A stretch of DNA of 64,000 nt from Oncomelania hupensis (GCA_036898135.1 CM072515.1:68097567-68161566); one strand, 5' to 3'; positions 21,466 through 32,924 are shown, counted from the first letter of the stretch. Notes: a model not told the origin generated them from the sequence alone. Numbers and translations: made by a program.

Positions 21466-22519
21466 CAGAGCTGCCAACCACTACGGAATTTCCGTAGTTT
21501 ACTCCGGAAATGAATACGCGGCAAATCGAAAATTTACTACGGAAAGTCAATTTTCGACGATAGTATTACAGTTTTAACGAGTTTTATTGAGCGCCTGTGC
21601 CTCCCGTAGCACCTCAAGGTCACGGTCATTCGGTTTACGTGCACGGAGTAATAGATCACGCTCCCAGTGCATGTTAGGAAATTCGACCAATCACCGTGAA
21701 GTGGTTTTGCAAACGGCCAATCGCTGCACAAAACCTCGACCTTTCTGTGACACTTTCGTTTCCGGGTCACTTCTACACTGCGAGAAGAAAAGTTTGTGTG
21801 CGGCTTATTTTGAATCCGTGATGCCAAAAAGAAAGAAAACTAGCGATGAAAGCCCAGAAAAAAAGAAGAGGACAGCAAATCAAGAGTACAGGAAAGAGTA
21901 TTCTGAAAAATTTCCGTGCATCACTGCGTCATCGAGATCAAAACACAGCGTGTATTGTACAGCGTGCTTGGCAGATTTTAGCATACAACATGGCGGCTTC
22001 CACGATGTGACGCGACACGTGAATGGCAATCGTCACAAAAGTCGTTGCCCTGATCCAGAAAAGTTAGTCCCTGTTCAGTCTGTAGCCACCTTCTTCCAGC
22101 CCGATATGGATCTCTCAATAATTCGTGCGGAAACACTCTTCACGACCTTCGTTGCAGAGCACAATTTGCCTGCGTCGGTAGCAGATCACTTCAGTAAGTT
22201 AGTGAAGGCAATGTTCCCGGACTCCCAAGTTGCCAAGAGCTTTGCATGTGAAAGTGCAAGGCTGCCACCAGATTGGGCCTTGCTAAAGACTAGACATGTT
22301 CCCAGAGAGAGAATAGAGCAAGTTCAGTAAATGTGGAGTATTGTATGAAGTGTGTCATCTTTCCTTGCAACTGTGCTTGTTTAGTAGTGTGTGTGTATAT
22401 GCATGTCTTCGTTAAAAAAAAAAAAAAAAGCGAGGACGTATGGCTACTGAAAATGTCATAAAACTACTGAAATTCAGAATTTTTGCTACTGAAAACTTTT
22501 TTTGGGGTTGGCAGCTCTG
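21466..22519 (+). mobile_element. hAT-like element, inner, with zinc-finger ORF
   Basis: The ends are perfect 14-bp inverted repeats CAGAGCTGCCAACC. CGTACC is directly repeated at both borders (21460-21465, 22520-22525). Subterminal CTACGGAAATT/CTACTGAAATT-type blocks repeat near the ends. It carries one truncated transposase-type ORF and no catalytic domain. Confidence 0.78.
21821..22330 (+). CDS. hAT-type N-terminal zinc-finger ORF, 169 aa
   Basis: The ATG at 21821 (MPKRKKTSDESPEKKKR) is preferred to upstream in-frame starts, because the residues upstream look like non-coding translation and the basic start suits a nuclear protein. Residues 40-72 hold a C2H2 finger: YCTACLADFSIQHGGFHDVT followed by RHVNGNRHKSRC. 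The C-terminal part (ADHFSKLVKAMFPDSQVAKSF) matches the segment after the finger in many hAT transposases. The catalytic core and dimerisation domain are missing, so it cannot be a working transposase. It may be a relic or a DNA-binding protein derived from one. Confidence 0.72.
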   Translation: MPKRKKTSDESPEKKKRTANQEYRKEYSEKFPCITASSRSKHSVYCTACLADFSIQHGGFHDVTRHVNGNRHKSRCPDPEKLVPVQSVATFFQPDMDLSIIRAETLFTTFVAEHNLPASVADHFSKLVKAMFPDSQVAKSFACESARLPPDWALLKTRHVPRERIEQVQ

Positions 22520-22549
22520 CGTACCCCCACGTTATCACAGTGGACATCG

Positions 22550-22551
<2 letters not shown>

Positions 22552-22598
<47 letters not shown>
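22552..22598. repeat. (CA)n microsatellite
   Basis: About 23 CA units, inside the outer hAT-like element, 30 bp after the inner one. Confidence 0.97.
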
Positions 22599-22599
<1 letters not shown>

Positions 22600-22804
22600 G
22601 GCATAGAGTTCTTGTGCTGTTTATTGACTGGTCAGCTGATATTGCACTATAAGACATTGTATAAGCACTACACTTTATCTTATTGACTTTAGTCACATTT
22701 GTATGCACACATGGAAGGGACCCTCAGAATTTTTAAAAGGACCCTCAAAATTTTCAACAGAGGGTCCCTTGGACCCCTTGATTTGAAGCTTGTGGGAAAC
22801 ACTG

Positions 22805-23976
22805 ATGATGTAAACCCAGCTGTTGGCGCCAATCAGATCCGAAGTGCTTGCAACTCAGTGGTTTTATAAATGTGTGCTGTTACATTAATTATTTAACTAA
22901 TTTTGAGGTTATCAAAGAATTAAATCGGTAAAATGCAGGAAGTTCAGAAATCACTGAGGTCTTCCACGTTCAAGAATTCAGAAACGTCTAGGTTTCACCG
23001 AAACTGGTGAGAGTGTTTTACCCTAAAAGTGACGGGTTTTATCTTGAATGTTTCGTTGTTGTATTGTCTAATGACCTTTGAGCGTATCAAAACATCATAA
23101 TTCATTCTATCGATGCAGGAACCATAGTGTAGGAAGTTGCAGATCATTCCAGGTCTTTTGTGTTCAGGAGTTTGAAGCTGTTCATAGGTCACCCAAGTCC
23201 CCAAGCTGAAGTGAAATTGTAATATTAAATACTTAGAGTTAAAATACCAAGACAAAAAAGAATATGAGGTGAGACGCAGATAGTGAGGTGAGACGCAGAT
23301 AGGTAAGCTAGCTGGCCTAACATTGGAACTTGGAAGGGAAAGGACATTGGGGACAGGTTAAGTGGAGACTAGGTGGAGCGGGAAATTAGTTCAGGAAGTA
23401 GGGAGACCGACCACCCAGCCCGCCTGGATTCCCAAATGCGCGGCATAATTTTAAGATTGGGATTTTTTCTTCATGCTTGTCTGGATAGCATGATTAACAT
23501 CTGTGTGTCGCATTAATATGCAATGTGGTATATATGTGTAAATGCGCGCGGAATGCGAGATGGAAGAGGTTGTGTAGAGTGAAGTAACACCTTTACAAAT
23601 AACAGTCAGGTTTACTTTACCTGGCTTAAGCACGATGTACTTTAAGATGTTACATTTATTAGTTACATGATTTTGGCGCGGCGTCGTTGGCTTTATCTCG
23701 CAACACACTCTTCTTGTCTGGCCTTTCTAAAGACTTAAATAGAACAGAAAGGGGGGCGAGACGGGGGAAGGACTGGTTTGGGAATGACCTGTTGTCTCGT
23801 CTTGAGAAGCCTGAAGGTGTCCCGAGGGTTTAATTTTTTTGTTTGGGTAGTTGATTAAGGTTCTGCATTTGCACTCCGTGGATAAAGTACACCTTAATCT
23901 CTGTACATTCACAGCATAAGTATGTGCAAGCTCTGCTTCTTTGTGGGATACATATATATATATGAGAATTTGCGCG
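22805..23976. other. Intronic sequence, no gene
   Basis: Only a small tandem duplication of GAGGTGAGACGCAGATAG near 23263-23300 stands out. Confidence 0.5.
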
Positions 23977-24249
23977 CATTCAGCACCGTCGCCCCCCCCC
24001 CCCCCTCTCCCCTCGCCATAGCTCAAGTGGTAGAGCGCTCGCCTGGCACACGGATTACCCAGGCTCGAATCCCGTGGTGGGCAATATGAAATGTGGCCAT
24101 TTTCACTGTACATTTTAGCAGTATGATTGCTTTGGTGGTTCAGTGTTGATCCGGGTCCTTACCCCTCTCTCCCTGGGATGGTTATCCCCGTCTGCCATAT
24201 CGCCAATGGTGGGTGTAGACGTTAAACCTCAGTGTTCATTCATTCAGCA
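23977..24249 (+). mobile_element. tRNA-derived SINE with target duplication
   Basis: The element 23986-24240 is flanked by CATTCAGCA (23977-23985, 24241-24249). After a C-rich start it has a tRNA-like head: box A TAGCTCAAGTGGTAGAGCG and box B GGCTCGAATCCC. The body contains GGGATGGTTATCCCCGTCTG and the tail reads GTAGACGTTAAACCTCAGTG, then TTCAT repeats. The acceptor stem does not close, so it is not a functional tRNA. The same tail recurs near 56963-57145. Confidence 0.87.
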
Positions 24250-24462
24250 ACAGTTGTGAGCAAGCAGCCGGACTAGCTGTACGGAGCTGCTTGCAGGGCT
24301 CGAAATTAGCGGGGGCCCGGGGCCAAAAACCCGCAAAGTTGATTTCGGGCTCGGAAAGTTGAAAAACGAAGGGCCCGCTTGGCCCGCAAAATAATTCGTC
24401 TGCTACAGCTAGCTCTACTCTGCAGTTTCGTATTTGGGCCAAGGGAAGCAACCCACACCGGT

Positions 24463-24546
24463 GCCCTAAATTTGGACAGAAAAAAAAAACCAGAGAAAAG
24501 AAGCAAAAACCCTTTAATTTTGCACTCAAAATTTAATATACACTTC
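24463..24546 (+). repeat. 84-bp target duplication of the RTE LINE, left
   Basis: Same sequence as 27890-27972, differing by one extra base at AACCAG versus AACAG. It starts GCCCTAAATTTGGACAG and ends TATACACTTC. Confidence 0.95.
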
Positions 24547-24556
24547 CTATCCTATC

Positions 24557-26374
24557 CTATCCTGTCCCATAACCCGAAGGTCGTAGGGGCACCACAGATG
24601 ATCGTTTAACCAGCATACTCCATCTTTCTCTGTCCTCAGCAGCCCTCATGGCTTCGCTCAGTGTCAAACCAGTCCATTCTCGAATGTTGTCCTCCCACCT
24701 CTTTTTCGGTCTCCCCCTTCTTCTACCCCCTTGCACTGTGCCTTGCAGAATGGTCTTTGCAAGGCCTGATGATCTGGTGACGTGGCCATACCATCGGAGT
24801 TTCCGTTTCTTCACCACTGTGAGCAGGTCATCGTGCTGTCCAATGGCTTGTGTGATGGTCTGTCGGACTTCGTCGTTGGTGATGTGTTGGGTATAGGAAA
24901 TGCACAGAAGTCTTCTGTAGCACCTCATCTCCATGCTTTGTATTCTTCGTTGGAGATCTGCTGTGAGGGTCCATGCTTCGCAAGCATATAGGAAGATGGA
25001 GATGACCAGAGAGCGCAGCAGTCTTACTTTGGAATGTAGACTGATGGTTCTGTCTTTCCAAATGGGCTTCAACCTTGTCAGGGCAGCAGTTGTTTGTGCG
25101 ATCCTGGAGAGGACTTCCTGTCGAGACCCATTGTCTGACACAATGGCTCCTAAATATTTGAAGCTGTGCACTGTGTTGAGGGATTGGCCTTGTACTTTGA
25201 TGTCCGTGTTGATGCCATTGGTGTTGTTGGTCATCATTTTGGTCTTCTCTGCACTTATTTCCATTCCATAAGCTCTGGAGGTGGTGTCAAGCCTCTGTAC
25301 AAGCTGTTCAAGTTCTTGTTCCTCTCCAGCCAATCCATCAATATCATCCGCAAAACGAAGATTGGAGATTGCTCTGCCCCCTATGCTGACTGTGCCTTCG
25401 TGATCTGCAAGAGCATCTGACCTGATGCGCTCTAGGAAGATGTTGAAGAGTGTTGGAGAGAGTAGGCATCCTTGACGCACACCGATTGTTGTTCTGAACC
25501 AGTTCCCGATGACGCTGTTATGGAGGACTGCACTGGTAGCCTTGTCATACAGGCTTTTGATGACTTCTATAATTTTCGGGCTGATGTTGTACACTTTCAT
25601 GGTTGCCCATAGAGCTGCATGCCAGACTCGGTCAAATGCCTTCTTGAAGTCTATGAACACATGATATAGATGTTGTTGGTGCTGTAGGTATTTCTCACAG
25701 ATTATTCTGAGGTTGAAAATCTGTTCAGTGGTACTTCGCCCTGCCATGAATCCTGCTTGTTCTTCAGCTATGATTTGTTCAGCTTGTGGTTTCAACCTGT
25801 TGAGTATTATTTTCAGGAGGACCTTGCTGGGATGGATGATGAGGCTGATGGTGCGGTAATTTTCACACTCCTGAAGGTTACCTTTTTTGGGAAGAGTGAT
25901 GACAAGCGACTGGGTCCATGGTGTAGGCCATTCCCCACTCTGCCAGATCTTGTTACAGATAATGGTGAGAGCATCAGTCATCGCTTCTCCTCCTGCTTGT
26001 AGCAGTTCCGCTGGTATGTTGTCCACTCCCGCTGACTTCCCTTTCTTCAGCGATTGCACTGCTGCCTCAACTTCTTCCCGGAGAATTGGGAGGATTTCTT
26101 CTTCTTCTTTGCTCTCGGGACATGCTAGAACTGATGGGTCTCCATTTGGTGTATGGTTGTAAAGGTCAGAGCAGTACTCTGTCCATCTGTCCAAGACTTC
26201 TTGTTCTTCTGTAAGGCATATGCCAGACTTGCTTTGGATAGTGGAGACTTTGGGCTGTTTAACACTTGTCAGCCGCTTCACAGTCTGGTAGGCCTTCTTG
26301 CTGTTGTTCTTGTTCAGATTGTTCTCTATTTCCTGGCATTGATTTTCTATCCAGTTCTCCTTTGCTGTGCGCAT
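24557..26374 (-). pseudogene. RTE reverse transcriptase
   Basis: 605 residues from the first in-frame Met, the C-terminal portion of the RTE polyprotein. The RT blocks are present: GKSAGVDNIPAELL (about 112-125), IDFKKAFDRVWH (about 241-252), GVRQGCLLSPTLFN (298-311) and FADDIDGLAG (341-350, with the FADD form of the active site). The end is the usual RRRGRPKKRWEDNIREWT motif (about 563-580). It is complete and uninterrupted. It lies one frame off the endonuclease ORF because of a single extra A in an A7 run on the minus strand (26439-26445), so the copy is dead unless frameshifted in translation. Confidence 0.92.
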
Positions 26375-26411
26375 GCCTTTTCGGATGTCATTGTTGATTT
26401 TTCGGTAGACA

Positions 26412-27821
26412 TCAGCTCCCTGTGAGGTGTTCTTTTCCTTTTTTTAACTCTCTTCGTTTATCACACAGATCCAAAAGTTCAGGTGTGATCCACGGCTTCT
26501 TCTTTGGTCGGTGCTTGCCAAGGATCTCAGTGGCGGCATCTGTTACAGCTGAGTTGAAGGTATTGGTCATGGTGTTGACATCTACTTCGCCTGCCCCCAA
26601 AATAAGCAGTGGTGCAAATTTCCCTCCAATTGTGGCCTGAAATATTTTTGCCACCTCCGGGTCTTGCAGTTTGTCCAGGTCGAACTTCAGTCTAGTGCAC
26701 TTTGCTGTATTTACTCTCTTCAAATGGAGCCGGAAAGATATCATCACGAGATCGTGGTCACTTCCAATGTCTGCTCCTGGAAAAGTGCGTGTCCTGCCAA
26801 TGTTGATGCTTGATCTGAAGCGTTTCTTGACCATGATGTAGTCGATCTGGTTGTGATGTTCCCCGCCGGGACTGTGCCATGTCCATCGTCTGGATTTTTT
26901 GTGGAGACCAAGCGTGTTTGCCAGTACCAGATTGTTGTATCTGGCAAACTCCAATAGCCTCAGACCCCTGTCATTTGTCTCGTTGTTGCAGTGGGGTCCA
27001 CATGTGTCTCCCCAGTTGTGGTGCGCATCTTGGCCAACCTTGGCATTCCAGTCGCCTTGCACTATGACTATGTCCTTCTTCGGCACTTGGTCAAGGACCG
27101 CCTGTATATTTTCATAAAAATCCTCCACTTCGCTGTCTTCATAGTCTGATGTTGGGGCATAGGCCTGGATGATGGTAATGTTGAAAGGGGTTGCTCTCAG
27201 ACGGATGGTAATGAGTCTACTGGAGACTGGGCGGCAACCCATGACAGTGGCTAGAATGTTCTTGTGGACCAAGAATCCAACGCCGTGTTCGTGCCTGTCA
27301 TCTCTACCGCTGAAATAGAGCTTGTGGCCTTTGTCAGTCGTTGTTTCACCTAGGCCTTTCCGGCGCAGTTCGCTGATACCTAGAACGTTCCATCGATAGT
27401 GGTCCAGCTCGTGGGCCAGTTCTTCTAATTTTCCTTCCGCAGTTAGGGTCCTGACATTCCAGGTTCCTATGACGATGTTGTTTCTCGTGCGGATCTTGCT
27501 AATTTGTCCATCAGTAGCATACTTAACACCTCCGTCCTGGTGGCCAACGGAAGGCGCGGTCCTTGTGTAGCCGGGCGACGACCGATCCGGCATGGAATTA
27601 GTGGATAGCCTCATCATGTGTTGTGTCTTGGGCAAAAAAGACCTGGCAGGGCCCAATCCTCTCCAGGCTGTTGGCCACAGCCGAAATCCACGAATACAGT
27701 GTGGCTCGCCTTGGCCCTGAGCACGCGGTCGTTGAACCTGTAGTAACGTGAGGTTCCTCCGCCTGGGGCCGGTGACTTCTGTGTAGAAGACTTTCGCCCA
27801 GTGATGCCGTGCTAAGATCAC
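26412..27821 (-). pseudogene. RTE apurinic endonuclease ORF
   Basis: 469 residues in frame. The APE-type endonuclease begins at about residue 115 (IVIGTWNVRTLT) and includes NVLGISELRRKG, IIQAYAPTSD, IVQGDWNAKVG, NQIDYIMVKKR and GADIGSDHDLV, the catalytic Asn/Asp/His positions of the family. Such ORFs are often mislabelled as craniofacial development protein 2. After KRRELKK the frame is lost at the A-run and ends at 26412. It nicks the target DNA to prime insertion. The first 110 residues may be untranslated leader. Confidence 0.9.
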
Positions 27822-27889
27822 CCCTGTTAGTCGCCTCTTACGACACGCCGGGAAACGTTGGGTCTATTCTATTTGCCCGAACCCACAGA

Positions 27890-27972
27890 GCCCTAAATTT
27901 GGACAGAAAAAAAAAACAGAGAAAAGAAGCAAAAACCCTTTAATTTTGCACTCAAAATTTAATATACACTTC
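27890..27972 (+). repeat. 83-bp target duplication of the RTE LINE, right
   Basis: Pairs with 24463-24546. Confidence 0.95.
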
Positions 27973-28831
27973 AATATCTTTTTAATATAATAAACAAAAG
28001 GCTATGGCACAACATATGCGCAAAATGTCCATCTTTGCAAGTACGAAAGTATGGCTACATATCGTCGCCATACAGTAGGTATTACGGACGAAAATTTTAT
28101 TTTGGTTCAGGATGTTTTATTTTGTTTTTATTATATAGTACAAACCTTTAGAAGATTAAAAAAAATTTAAATTGTTAAAATCGGTCAATATTAAGGCACT
28201 CATTTAACTGTTCAAAGTGGGTAACCCTCACACAAAAATAAAACGCGTTTTTCCCAAAAGTGGCTCAAGTGTCTAAAATTAATACAAAGTGCATAAAAAG
28301 ACACTGCATTTACACAACAAAATGCAAAACCCTCTAGTATGCTCAAAACACAAAAAGTTTTGCCAGTTTTAGCAGAATATACGAAAATAAATATGCATTT
28401 ATATATACATTTATTCATAATTCATATTAATTAATTGTTCGACAATATGAAGATCTTTTTGGGAGTTATGGAGTAAAATACAATTAAAAAAGTAATACAT
28501 TGAAAGCCTAAATTGTGTTTAAGAGTTAGAACTTGGGACTTGTAGACAATCAAGGGACATTAACCCACTTACAAACCTAGTATTACTACTGCCGTGCTGA
28601 TGTAGGCCTACAAGAATAACTACTAGTAGTAGGCCTAACTCACTGGAGAATTAATTATGCAAAACGAAGACCTTGTAAGACCTTGCAATATTCACAGAAA
28701 TAAACATAAAAGAAGAAAGAACATTGTTTTGCAAACAAAACTCACCCCTGGAGTTGACATAACTTCATAACTTAAAGTGAAACGCATGAGTTCTAATCTG
28801 AATGCGTGTGTGCAAAGCCGTGACAACGATC

Positions 28832-29190
28832 GAAAACAACATGGCGGCGACTCGGAAGAGGCGTAACCATTCGTCGTGTGGTCTTGAATTTTGTATAATG
28901 TGAAAGGCTTTACGCTCAAAAAGTTTATTTTTTGCTGTTGTATTATTTAAAAGACACATCAGGTTACCTAATAAAACACAAATTACAGCCAAGCAATTTT
29001 TATAAAGGACACAAAAAAAAATGCCGACGAAACCGGAAGGGGCGTAACTATTGGTCGTGGGGACTTTATTTTTTTTAATTTTGAAAGGCTTTACGCGCAG
29101 AAAGTGTACTTTTTTTGTATTAATTTTTTTTAAAAATCAGGTTACATTATAAAACATAAATTACAGGCAAGCAAATTTTATAAAGAAAAT
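28832..29190 (+). repeat. Diverged tandem duplication inside the hAT remnant
   Basis: Units at about 28832-29010 and 29013-29190 share GGCGTAAC.ATT.GTCGTG, TGAAAGGCTTTACGC.CA, ATCAGGTTAC and AAATTACAG.CAAGCAA in the same order, each about 180 bp. Confidence 0.8.
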
Positions 29191-29443
29191 AAAAAAAATA
29201 TTTTTCGAAGTTGAAGCTGCTCCCCCCAAAAAGGTAGTTGCTCTGCTGCGCCAATGTCTCCCCTTTGGTTATTGGTAATTTGATTTAGAAAGAACCACTA
29301 TACATAGCCGTTTGAGACCGTAATCTGACCCTGGTATCAGCGGTAAAATTAGAGTTAGGTTTCCCGGAAATCTCGATTCGCTCGGAAGAGTTACCTTCTC
29401 TTGCATCCGTAATACCTACATACAGTTGCTAAAGCAATCGGCG

Positions 29444-29690
29444 ATGGCGTATTTTCCAATTTTTGGGAAGCGAAAGACGCCGGAAGAAAACGTCGACGAA
29501 AGGAAAGAACAATAAAAAGAGAGAAAAAAGAAGTATGAAGAGGAAAAAAGATCAAGGAACTACAATGAAGGGTGGAAAAAAAGATTTCCATGGCATGGGC
29601 TTGAAGTGAACGAGGACGGCCAAGAAGTGTTATTCTGTGTGCCGTGTCGGGCGCAGGCTGCAAAAAGAAAGTCTACATTATTTTTCAAGT
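29444..29690 (+). pseudogene. hAT transposase N-terminal zinc-finger remnant
   Basis: From the ATG at 29444 the frame reads MAYFPIFGKRKTPEEN and meets a TAA after 23 codons. Beyond it the same frame continues KKRFPWHGLEV, then VLFCVPCRAQAAKRKSTLFF. The WKKRFPW and FCVPCR pieces match the BED-type finger at the start of hAT transposases. It runs directly into the right terminal region, so the rest of the gene was lost by internal deletion. Confidence 0.68.
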
Positions 29691-29778
29691 TGGGCCCCGA
29701 AAGTTGCTTGTGGGCCCTCAAATTTTTCAATCAAGGGGCCCGGTGGCCCCCAAAGAAAAAAGTTAATTTCTAGCCCTG

Positions 29779-30805
29779 CTGCTTGGGAAGTTGCATTGTT
29801 GTCACACTAACAGATAATACAATGGGTAATCGTTGCTCATACCGACCACTAGGTGCCTCTTTCGTGTTGTGTACTCAAATAACAGTGCCTGCTATACACT
29901 TTCGTTTTGCAGCGATGCTATTTTTATAATTAACCACGTTTTATAACAGCCACATATTAAACATACAAATTTATCGAATTACATAAAAACCACTTTGAAA
30001 TGATTTTTTTTCTTTATTTTTATTTTTGTTGTTGGGGGGTACAGGGCGGGGGGGGGGGGGGGGAGGGAGAGAGTCTTAATCTTATTGTCACGCCCAGGAA
30101 AGCCAGACGAGAATTGGCAGGGTAGAAAGACAGTTGGTTTGTTGTTTTTTTAACGTCTTCCCCCCCCCCCCCCCCCCAAAAAAAAAAAAAAAAAAGAAAA
30201 AGATAAAGACCATACACTCACATTCACACTCACGCAAACAGATACACATGTAATCAATCACACACACATAGGCACACGCACTATCTCTATGAGAGACTAT
30301 CTCTCTCACGTACACACAAACATAATTTATAACCGCATTAAAACATACGTAACAATCTGGAGAATTAATTAAAGCTTTTGCCAATCCCACGCTTAAATCA
30401 TTGTTAATGCTTTTGACACTTTAGAAAGACAGCGTAGAAAGAACTACAACGAAATAGAGGACACATTGTTTTTGGTGGTGCAACACTCCCTGTGAATTTG
30501 AAAATGATCTGTAACGCTGACATGTGTGTTCGATTGTTCAGGGTGATCATTATCGTAAGGGTCGGAAGTTGTAACCAGCAGGGGGCAAAACTGACACAGT
30601 AATAGTACTGGAGGTCTGCACCCTCTGTTTTGACCGCCCGTGCAACAACAACTTCGTATCGACCCTGTAGGCCACAACAGCGGACCCTGTCCCGCCAGAG
30701 CCCCCAATGTAAAAAGAAGATTACAGGGTCCCGAGAACAGCCTTTAGCACCACAGGGGTGTGGATGGAGGGAAAGGAGGGTTGAAGAGGACTGTCTAGCC
30801 CGACT
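29779..30805. other. Intronic sequence with homopolymer tracts
   Basis: Poly-G at about 30046-30063, poly-C then poly-A at about 30161-30196, and a CA-rich stretch near 30217-30320. No gene seen. Confidence 0.6.
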
Positions 30806-30852
<47 letters not shown>

Positions 30853-30955
30853 CTTCTTCTTCTTCTTCTTCTTCTTCTTCTTCTTCTTCTTCTTCTTCTT
30901 CTTCTTCTTCTTCTTCTTCTTCTTCTTCTTCTTCTTCTTCTTCTTCTTCTTCTTC
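30806..30955. repeat. Compound (TTG)n(TTC)n microsatellite
   Basis: About 15 TTG units pass directly into about 35 TTC units. Confidence 0.97.
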
Positions 30956-32924
30956 CTGACTTGTCTTTGTCTTATTCGTTTTATTTCCCATCTTCTTCTT
31001 CCTCTTTCTCCTCCTTCTTTTGGCTGCTGATGAATAAAATGAAAACTTTAAATTTTTCTTCATCTTTCTTCTTCCCCTCGTTGTTGTTGTTGGTGTTGTT
31101 GTGTCGTTGTTGTTCTCCTCCTCCTGCTGTTGATGTATAAGATGAAAACCTGAAAACTTGACATTTCAGCAATGATTATAAGCAACTGTAATTAAAAGTG
31201 ATGTCAGTAATGCTCTGTACTTGAAATATGGGAAAAGGGAGCGTTTGAGTTAATTAAGGACGGGTCAGCGATCCCCGACGATCAGCCTCTTCAGTAGTGG
31301 GTGACGTGTACTTCTCAGATGGCAACTTACTTGAAAACATTATATTTCATTCAGCCCGTTTCAACGTAGTTGAAGAAGCAGATCAAATCGCCGTGAATAA
31401 TCCAATGTGCGAAGCCGACCATAGGTGCGTGTAACTGGTTTAATGCGAGGTACTGTGACTTCATGCTACTCGACTTACATGCTGATCTCGGCAGTCATGT
31501 CCAACATCAAGGAAATTCAAAAAGGCAATGCTCCGGCTCTCAATCAAAGGCGGACCAAAAGTGCGACACACTGACTTTCAATTCCAAGGTGCTTCTCCAT
31601 CAGCCAACATCATACATTGTAACTGAACCTTTCAGACCGGCTCCCTATGCAGTAGGAGTGCTTACAGCTCATCGGGCTCAACTAAGCTGCCAGCCCCCAA
31701 CACCTTTAGTTATAAAGTGATAAACTCTCGCTTTCAGCTTATCATCGACCCGCGGGACAGCGCCTGGGTGCCTCTACTCCACAGACAATTAGCCCGTCTA
31801 CCTCATTAGCCTGGGTGGTGGCCCTTTACGCCGCTATAATGCAATTTGCCAATCACGATACCCCAACCCGCTAGGAAGATGTAAAGGCCCTACCGTTCCA
31901 GATAAAGTTATTATGTTTGATGATAGAGGTCCGTGGTACATCGGTTATTGAATGAGTGTATGTTCAAGTTCTAGAAACATCTGTCATAGCGTTCGTTTTT
32001 AAAGGTTTCTGTACATAGATTTAGGCATGCATCGCCGGCTCTATACACAATGTATCAACGAATCCAGCTTTATGAGTTACGGATTAGTGTAAATAACTAT
32101 CTGGTTCTAGAGAATTCGCTTACAGATTTTTTATGTAAAGGAGATAAAACGCAGCAGAACAAACATTTTCTCAGTTTATTGTGTTTCGCGAATGGCTTCG
32201 TCAGCAGTTTCAAACCAACTAGTACTATAGATGTAAATGCTTGCACTCTATAGTTAGAAAGTGGCACGGTGAAAGTTATGGGTTGAAATGCTGGTGGGAC
32301 TGCTGCTGCAGAAAATCTTCATCTGTACATTACAGTTGCTCTGCCCAAAATCTAATTAAAGGTTGGGGATCTATCGGGTGCCACTTAATTAAACACCAGT
32401 TGTTCCCTTTTCACACTTTATTTTAATAGATAATACATGCTTTAGTCTTATTTTCTTCACGCCAGTACATTCAATCTTCAAATCTACTCCATCCCGCAGG
32501 TGTTTTTCTTTTTCACTATAAAGTTCAGGCTGGCCATTTTCGCTTCCAACTTCACCTGTTTAAATGTAAAGATCTTGAAGCGGCCGCCGAGAGTTGACTC
32601 AGCTGTTGGCGCATCTTGTACTGAATACTTAATTAGGCCCTTCTCTCCCATTCCCCTGCCCACACATCGCGTAGCCGCGATTCGGCCGAGTAGTTGTCAC
32701 AAGTAGTGAACTAGTGAGAGGCGGACGCAAGTCTCGGCTGGTTTCAAGTACGCTGTGTGCAACGAGTCTAGATAAACCTCCAATTAACCCTTCCGCTTTA
32801 CATGTCTCTCCACGCTTTTGGCGCTGTGCTTAGCCATTCCTAGACTTCTAGAAGATACTGTAGATACTGTTTGCGCCATCTTCTGGTAGTAATGTTTGAA
32901 CGGCAGGTTTTGGAGTGGCAGCTT
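30956..32924. other. Intronic sequence, no feature recognised
   Basis: About 2 kb of mixed-composition DNA. The open frames here are short and look random. No repeat family identified. Confidence 0.5.

Larger units (their letters stand above)
21341..22804. mobile_element. hAT-like element, outer, interrupted by a second element
   Basis: Left end CAGCGTTTCCCATTACGC; complement of the right end CAGTGTTTCCCACAAGC. This is a hAT-style terminal repeat. A 5-bp direct repeat ATGAT touches both ends, shorter than the usual 8 bp. Outside the inner element only about 410 bp remain, with GAGGGTCCC motifs near both ends, so it is non-autonomous. Confidence 0.7.
24547..27889 (-). mobile_element. RTE-clade LINE, full length, one frameshift
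   Basis: A 3.34-kb minus-strand element with a TATCC-type short repeat tail at 24547-24565, as is usual for RTE elements. It encodes an endonuclease ORF and a reverse transcriptase ORF and is bounded by an 83/84-bp direct duplication. Near-identical copies or fragments lie at 33313-34787, 34788-35322 and 51402-51480. Confidence 0.93.
24294..29778 (+). mobile_element. hAT transposon remnant, interrupted by an RTE LINE
   Basis: Left end CAGGGCTCGAAATTAGCGGG; complement of the right end CAGGGCTAGAAATTAACTTT. This is a common hAT terminal repeat. GCTGCTTG occurs at 24286-24293 and 29778-29785, an 8-bp duplication (the last base of the right end overlaps it). Both ends carry GGGCCC-rich subterminal sequence. 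Internally it holds the RTE insertion, a diverged tandem duplication (28832-29190) and the start of a transposase reading frame. No catalytic region remains. Confidence 0.82.

Noticed and set aside
21587..21820. Upstream in-frame start of the zinc-finger ORF
   Set aside because: The extra 78 residues have no recognisable content and the ATG at 21821 begins a typical basic N-terminus.
24017..24085. Possible functional tRNA gene
   Set aside because: The acceptor stem does not close, and the sequence continues into a SINE body with a target duplication.
24648..27117. Plus-strand frames across the RTE element
   Set aside because: Antisense shadows of the endonuclease and RT frames.
30404..31063. 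219-aa frame with poly-Glu and poly-Gln
   Set aside because: Driven by the TTC/TTG microsatellite. The flanks show no conserved protein.
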